From contig NZ_BILY01000007.1 in the NCBI RefSeq assembly GCF_004000805.1, forward strand, positions 1 through 64,000: a DNA stretch of 64,000 bases. Direction: 5' to 3'. Positions 59,801-64,000 of this stretch are shown here, one piece after another (position 1 is the first letter of the stretch; each line of letters begins with the position of its first letter). The translations under genes were made by a program, and so were the position numbers. Origin of the DNA: Paenibacillus glycanilyticus NBRC 16618 (GTDB taxonomy: Bacteria > Bacillota > Bacilli > Paenibacillales > Paenibacillaceae). The notes beneath the pieces are model-generated. The model was given only the letters and a program-made list of their open reading frames with translations. It searched no databases and had not been told where the DNA came from.

Positions 59801-62643
59801 GAGCTCCAGCTGCTGTCGTCGAAATCTACTTGCGTCCAGCCTTCGCCGGCTTCCTTGCCTTTGTCGTCATATTTCCAAGTCGATTTCTCAGGGATCAGCT
59901 GCTCATGGTTGAAATCATTGTCCATGTCCGCATTGTAATCAACCGTTGGAGGAGCAGCGCTGGCTTTCGCGCCCCAGCTCATGTTCGGCGTGCTGCTCAT
60001 TTGGAACTCAAGCGTGCCGCCAGCCATCAGATCATCGTACTTGATCCAGGACTGATTGAAGTCTTTGCCGTTCAGCTTTGCCGATTGGATAAAGCGGTTC
60101 TCGCTCGAGACGTTATCCGCCTTAATCACAAGCGTCTTCCCGCTGCCCATGTGCAGTTTCACTTCCGAGAAGATCGGCGAGCCGATCAGGAAGTAACCTT
60201 CACCCGGGTTGCCAGGGAATAAGCCAAGCGCGCTGAAGACGTACCAGGAGGACATGCCGCCCGCGTCATCGTCCATCGAAGACAGGTAGCCTTCCGGATC
60301 GTCGCGGTATACGCGGGATTTAAGCGGATAAGCGTAAGCCCCGTGGTTATGGTATTTCTGCGTCACGACTTCCGTCGTAAACTCTCTTGAATAGTATTGC
60401 GTCAGGTATGGATAACCCAGATAGTTGAACAAATACGGCGCCGAGATATCTTCTTCGTTGATCGCCATATACTCGTCAATCTCGAAGAAGTGCTTCAGCT
60501 GCTTCGCCATCTCCGTCTTGCCGCCCATCAGCTCGGCAAGGCCGTTGATATCCTGCGGCGCGGACCAGCGGTATTGCCACAGGTTGCCCTGATAAGCATA
60601 ACGGTCAACCGCTTGAATGTCGCCTGCTCCAACCGTTGTTCCGTTTGGCGTAAAGAAGCCGGTTGGGATGCCTTTTTCATCTACTTGCGCCTTGTTCCAC
60701 AGCTTTTTGTAAGAAAGAGCTAGCTCTTTGTACTTCTCGAATGTTGCTTTGTCTCCGATCAGCTGGGCTAGCTTCATCGGGAACGATGCACTGTTCGCTT
60801 TCTCCAGCTTGCCGGAGATCTCTCCGTCGCTGATGGAGAAGTTGTCCGCGTCAACCGCCATTCCTTTTAACGCCTTATAGACGTCGAAGTCCTGGAAGCC
60901 TTTCGCGTACGCATCAAGAATAACTTGTCCGTTGAATTCGTTCCGAACCGTTGGGCTTGGCCAATAACCGTCGCCCCATTGGGTATACGTGCCGCGGGTG
61001 CTGTACAGATCCACAAGCGACTTCACCATGTTGTTGTAGCGCTGCGGCTCGAACAAGGAGAACATCGCGTATTTTCGGAAGTCGTCCCATGTCGTCCAGC
61101 CGTTGTAATACTCGAAGTCATTGCCCAGCTCGGAAGCCTGGCGAATCGTATTCTCGTCTCTGCCTGCTTTGAACGTGCCGGCCGAACTTGTTACGTTTTT
61201 CGGGCTAAGATAAGAATGGTACATTTGCGTATAAAATACGCGCTTGTTCTGCTCATCCGCATCCGTGATTTCAACCTTGTTCAGCACATTGCTCCAAGCT
61301 GCTCTTGCTTCCTCGTGTCTGGCGTCGAAATTCCAGTCCGAGTACAAGCCGCGTTCCGCTTGCGCCTGCTCCACGCTAATCGTGGACAGACCTACCTTCG
61401 CTTGAACCGTCTTGCTGCCTGCGGTGTTAAAGTTCAGCCATACGCCGCTGTTCGAGCCGCTGCGCTGAGCTACAGCGCCTACGGAATCGCCTTGCCACGA
61501 GCTGTAGGAATCAAAGTCATGATCGAATTGAATCGAGTAATAGATCGTGTAGTAGCCATGGCCGCAGACGTTCTGGGATTTGATCATCCCCGTAATTTCG
61601 TTGCTGCCCGTTACTTTCAGGTTCGCATCCACCATACCCGCGTAGGAGTTCGACAGATCGACCAGAACGGAACCGGTATTGGCCGCATCCGGGAACGTAT
61701 ACTTGTGGAATCCTACGTTATCGGAGGAAGTCAGCTGCACGTTAATGCCGGAGGCAAGCGTTACGCCGTAAAAGCCTGCGGATGCCTGCTCGCTGCTCTT
61801 GTCATACTTCTGCTTGTATTCCGCAACGTTCTTCGTAAAATCGCGCGTCTCCGGCATCATCAGGATGTTGCCGCCTCCGCCGCTGCAGCCTACGCCGCTG
61901 AAGCGAAGATGGGAGAAGCCCTTCAGATTTTTGTTCTCGTAGTAATACCCGCTGAATGCTCCGCCGTCGCTGTCCGGACCAAGCGATACCAGACCAAACG
62001 GCGTTGTAGGGCCAGGGTTGGTCTGACCGTTATCGCCCAGCGTATTAATGAAAGGATCTACGTAATCGATTGGCGACAGATTCGTCTCCGGTTCGGCCGG
62101 AATTTGGTCGGCTTCAACCCCGTATACTTCCAGCTCATAGATTCGGGCGATGTTGCTGTCATACGCCGCTTTGTCGATATAGAGACGGAGATACCGCGTA
62201 GTGAACGGGGTAACAAAACGGTCAACAATCGTCTGGGCGTTGTTCGTCACGACGTCAACGTCCGTCCATGTCTCGCCGTCATCGCTTTTTTGAAGTCTGA
62301 AGTTTTTCGTATTCCAGAACGGGCTGTTGCCGGACTCGTTAATCGCCGCGTTCTGCAGCACCCATTCGTTCACCAAATATTCCTTGCCCAAATCAAGCTT
62401 GAGCCATTTCTTCTGGGCGGAAGTGTTATCGCACCATTTCGTATCGGTTTTTCCGTCCACGGCGTTGCTGGCACTTTCGTTCGCGTTGCACTGGCCGGAA
62501 GCCGTTGCTGCCGCGTTAATGGCCACGTTCCTGGTCGTAATTCCTTCGGCCGCAGCCGCAAATGCGGCATTTGATCCGACAGGCACCAGAATGCCGGTCA
62601 AGCACATAACGGTCATCGCCACCGCAAAAAGCTTTTTAAACAT
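56830..62643 (-). CDS. Secreted multidomain GH92 alpha-mannosidase with CBM6-like modules
   Basis: 1937 residues. Signal peptide (1-30); F5/8 type C module (about 40-180, ASNAVDGKTDTKWCDN); GH92 catalytic region (about 190-890, YVDPFINTLGDNGQTNPGPTTPFGLVSLGPDSDGG ... GGMSSWYVFSALGLFPGNPGEG); a beta-sandwich with DGAIVYLNGHEIFRTNMP; an FN3-like stretch; Pro/Glu-rich linkers; four CBM6-like modules starting near 1316, 1462, 1630 and 1778, arranged as a duplicated pair. GH92 enzymes remove alpha-mannose from N-glycans and mannans with Ca. GGGAGG is nine bases before the ATG. No SLH or sortase signal; the SLH protein gene lies 28 bases upstream on the same transcript. Confidence 0.95.
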   Translation of the reverse strand: MFKKLFAVAMTVMCLTGILVPVGSNAAFAAAAEGITTRNVAINAAATASGQCNANESASNAVDGKTDTKWCDNTSAQKKWLKLDLGKEYLVNEWVLQNAAINESGNSPFWNTKNFRLQKSDDGETWTDVDVVTNNAQTIVDRFVTPFTTRYLRLYIDKAAYDSNIARIYELEVYGVEADQIPAEPETNLSPIDYVDPFINTLGDNGQTNPGPTTPFGLVSLGPDSDGGAFSGYYYENKNLKGFSHLRFSGVGCSGGGGNILMMPETRDFTKNVAEYKQKYDKSSEQASAGFYGVTLASGINVQLTSSDNVGFHKYTFPDAANTGSVLVDLSNSYAGMVDANLKVTGSNEITGMIKSQNVCGHGYYTIYYSIQFDHDFDSYSSWQGDSVGAVAQRSGSNSGVWLNFNTAGSKTVQAKVGLSTISVEQAQAERGLYSDWNFDARHEEARAAWSNVLNKVEITDADEQNKRVFYTQMYHSYLSPKNVTSSAGTFKAGRDENTIRQASELGNDFEYYNGWTTWDDFRKYAMFSLFEPQRYNNMVKSLVDLYSTRGTYTQWGDGYWPSPTVRNEFNGQVILDAYAKGFQDFDVYKALKGMAVDADNFSISDGEISGKLEKANSASFPMKLAQLIGDKATFEKYKELALSYKKLWNKAQVDEKGIPTGFFTPNGTTVGAGDIQAVDRYAYQGNLWQYRWSAPQDINGLAELMGGKTEMAKQLKHFFEIDEYMAINEEDISAPYLFNYLGYPYLTQYYSREFTTEVVTQKYHNHGAYAYPLKSRVYRDDPEGYLSSMDDDAGGMSSWYVFSALGLFPGNPGEGYFLIGSPIFSEVKLHMGSGKTLVIKADNVSSENRFIQSAKLNGKDFNQSWIKYDDLMAGGTLEFQMSSTPNMSWGAKASAAPPTVDYNADMDNDFNHEQLIPEKSTWKYDDKGKEAGEGWTQVDFDDSSWSSGKAMLGYDSYGKPATTVSYGPNANNKYVTTYFRKTFDAKDLDGILELDGSLIRDDGAIVYLNGHEIFRTNMPSGAVNYSTFANATVGDERDKNGFIIDPSYLVEGTNVLTAEVHQVNATSSDIAFEFSLEAVRKLNIPAAPTHPVVDDKANTIGWTPVEGIGNASDYEFSTDGGKSWKQAKANPQTVGPLNYAPGIVQVRVMANAAANRAAGEALLSTEAYTSDVKWDVYDLDADIHQDGNMVVDVTGTLKGDYTDSAVVVFQLMDGKEHAWVSSAVPVQTGSFDISQIYNVDASKYKVNVYLVNEFNGDIYESPLWLADPIVQQSEPGSLPDPEGPPVTEEPLPEPIPLPDPKPDEPEEPEVPETGMKIQFEDRAEWTSAAHPNGGGGLSTEAGNGGTVVAHTFGGAWLAYNVDFGTTGYNNVTVQYDAPTDKVPAGSKLEFRLGSVTGEFVGTVNMEDKNAGWGSYITTKANLTRTLTGQQKLYVVMVAGTPNNLPYIGNFDWFKFDYEKIRTDYAKLELESYDEWTTDVNTGNNNTPLKTEAGKGGVGQQVANTFNGAWVAYKRMDFGSDGVDKFSIEYAGNTTNTFNNSAVEVRLGSPTGTLVGTVATPPTAAAWGTYATVSGSLTQKLTGLQDFYLVFTGSAANGETGKKYIGNFDNASFSLSVQEPEEPEQPQQPEQEQITVQFENKTEWNTALNTFNNQAMKIENNNGGQTIGNTYTGAWLGFKDVDFGSEKGKNQVSIVYDAPTNRAPADVKAEIRLGSPTGTLVGTVAIPNTGSTWGQYNTATADLNTTIKGKQDLYIVLTGSTTSSLLYVGNYDSLTFGYKTVRSDFAKLELESYDEWTTAVNPLNNNTPLKTEAGKGGAGKQVANTFNGAWLAYKRMDFGTEGVNTFAVEYAGNTTNCFTNSAVEIRLGSPTGTLVGKISTPPTAGNWATYDTVSSALTQKLTGIQDVYLVLTGSVGNGETGKKYIGNFDNAAFSLKV

Positions 62644-62671
62644 TTGCCGGGTCCTCCCTCTTTCGTCTTCC

Positions 62672-64000
62672 TTACGGCATCAGCCGGTTAATCATAACGG
62701 CGATTTCCGCGCGTGTCAGAGCAGCTTTCGGATGGAACTGCTTGCCGTCGCCTTCGATTAAGCCAAGCTTCCAAGCTTGATCGACGGCGGCGCTTGCCCA
62801 AGCCGAGATTTGTTTCATATCCGCGAATGCCGGCGCACCTTTGCCGGTATCTTTTACTTCAAAGTACTTAACGGTCCGTACAAGCGTAACGACAGCCTCT
62901 TCACGGGTAATCGGATCGTTTGGTCTAAACGAACCGCCGTAGCCCGACATAATGCCAAGCGAAGCCGCGCGCGTTACCGCATCGGTGTAATATTGGCCAG
63001 CCGGTACATCCTTGAACGGATTGGCTGCCGCCGCGTCTGCCTCTTTACCTGTGTAATCCACGGCGCGCATCATCATAGTCGCGAACTCCGAGCGCGTAAT
63101 GTTGCGGTTAGGCGCATAATGCTGCTGGTCCACGCCGGATACGATATGCTTCGCGCTCAGGGATTTTACGGCTGCTTCCGCCCAATGGCCAGCTGGTACG
63201 TCCACGAAGGTCTTGCTATATTCCAGAATGGTATACGTCGAGAAATGACGGGCATTAAACTTGAACGTATTGCCTTCAAGCTTGCCGCCGACATAGTCAA
63301 GCTGCTTGCCGTTCACGTAATAAACGCCAGCCAGACCGGAATGGAGCTGCTTCGCTTGGTCGTCCGTCAACTTAAACGTTACTTCCGCAGGCTTGTCCAG
63401 ATTATGAATCTCCGTAACGCTGCTGCCATTGATCACTTGAATCGTTGCCGTAAGCACAACGCCCGTGGAAGCGTAGTCCGGGTTCGATTGAAGCGCTTGG
63501 TTAACGGCGTTCTTGGCATCGCTTGTCAGAACCGTATTGACGACAATGCGAACCTGCGAGCTCGCCGATGTATCGGATGTCCCGATTGAACCTGCAGGGA
63601 ATCGAAGGGTCGAGCTGCCCGAAGTCACAATCAGGTCCAGATTCTTGTCCTTCAGCGTCTTCAAGGTCTCTGTCGGGAAGTTCAACGCGCTCCCCGCATC
63701 GCCGGTCGCTGCAGGCAATTCTACCGTAATAGAGCTAGAGCCCTGCGCGCTGCTAATGGCGGAAGCTAAAGTGCCGCTGCCGAACATATAGCCGTCTTTG
63801 CCAAGCTCCGGCTTGATCGTAGAGCCAGTCGAGTCGCCGGCATCAGCAGGAATGGTTGCTGCGGGAGGCGTTGTACCCGCACCTCCGTTACCGTTACCCG
63901 GATTGGAAGGCTCCTCCGGACCCGTGCCGCCTTCGCCCAGCTTCTCAACAACGGAGAAGGTCTTGTTCACCGTAGAAGAGCCGCTGGTTGCCGCAACGTT
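62672..64000 (-). CDS. SLH-domain surface protein, C-terminal part (cut by window edge)
   Basis: About 443 codons of the 3' end; the frame stays open to position 64000. A Gly/Pro/Asn-rich linker (LGEGGTGPEEPSNPGNGNGG) separates an unseen upstream part from a beta-rich region with a cohesin-like or Ig-like look, followed by three SLH motifs (FVDVPAGHWAEAAVKSLSAKHIVSG, FKDVPAGQYYTDAVTRAASLGIMSGYGGSFRPNDPITREEAV, FADMKQISAWASAAVDQAWKLGLIEGDG) that bind pyruvylated cell-wall polymer. The stop lies 28 bases before the GH92 gene, so the two share a transcript. Function of the missing N-terminal part is unknown. Confidence 0.92.
   Translation of the reverse strand, partial: NVAATSGSSTVNKTFSVVEKLGEGGTGPEEPSNPGNGNGGAGTTPPAATIPADAGDSTGSTIKPELGKDGYMFGSGTLASAISSAQGSSSITVELPAATGDAGSALNFPTETLKTLKDKNLDLIVTSGSSTLRFPAGSIGTSDTSASSQVRIVVNTVLTSDAKNAVNQALQSNPDYASTGVVLTATIQVINGSSVTEIHNLDKPAEVTFKLTDDQAKQLHSGLAGVYYVNGKQLDYVGGKLEGNTFKFNARHFSTYTILEYSKTFVDVPAGHWAEAAVKSLSAKHIVSGVDQQHYAPNRNITRSEFATMMMRAVDYTGKEADAAAANPFKDVPAGQYYTDAVTRAASLGIMSGYGGSFRPNDPITREEAVVTLVRTVKYFEVKDTGKGAPAFADMKQISAWASAAVDQAWKLGLIEGDGKQFHPKAALTRAEIAVMINRLMP

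Overview
The window looks like a chromosomal segment of a Paenibacillus-type spore-forming Firmicute. It carries an S-layer-homology (SLH) protein, a GH11 xylanase with a CcpA cre site, a Tlp spore protein, YesMN-like two-component systems beside lplABC-type sugar transporters, strong AGGAGG ribosome sites and sigma-A promoters. No rRNA, tRNA, IS element, prophage or CRISPR array was recognised.

Layout. 1-7 kb: start of sbcC and sbcD (DNA repair), a FucP-like MFS transporter, a ywnA-ywnB-like pair whose promoter and leader region is duplicated, an MBL hydrolase. 6.6-13.5 kb: TIM-barrel isomerase-like protein, putative polysaccharide-lyase-like enzyme with a DeoR regulator, divergent SDR/AraC pair, TetR-SRPBCC operon. 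13.6-20.7 kb: histidine kinase, response regulator, two permeases and a lipoprotein of a carbohydrate ABC importer. 20.8-35.5 kb: glycan-use locus with GxGYxYP protein, unknown 726-aa enzyme, GH38 alpha-mannosidase, ABC importer, AraR-like GntR/LacI regulator and a glutaminase-A-like protein. Repeated ATTTGTTATAACAAAT-like operators lie on the core promoters. 35.6-37.5 kb: methyltransferase, then about 1 kb of phased repeats. 37.5-41 kb: NAD salvage operon (Nudix regulator, PnuC, NadR-type enzyme, ADP-ribosylglycohydrolase). 41-47 kb: a 1960-aa helicase-nuclease, then a YgjP-like metallopeptidase. 48-56 kb: SUMF1-like lipoprotein, xylanase, GH4 enzyme with AraC regulator, DUF1232 protein, Tlp, acyl-CoA synthetase, a decayed Doc-type toxin module. 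56.8-64 kb: a 1937-aa GH92 mannosidase with four CBM6-like modules downstream of an SLH protein cut by the window edge.

How it works together: much of the DNA serves capture of plant or microbial polysaccharide and mannose-rich glycan: surface or secreted enzymes (GH11, GH92), lipoprotein-dependent ABC importers without their own ATPase (probably a shared MsmX-type ATPase) and mainly cytoplasmic enzymes (GH38, GH4), with regulators beside them.

Most unusual signals: (i) three copies of an intergenic element with four dyads spaced 52/62/52 bp; (ii) a six-unit satellite of exactly 125 bp with two dyads per unit spaced 52/73 bp, all close to whole helical turns; (iii) a 255-bp structured leader before the GH38 gene with mutually exclusive stems; (iv) a duplicated operator-promoter-leader-peptide unit upstream of ywnA; (v) the AraR-like regulon. 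All are read by eye; no search or folding was run.
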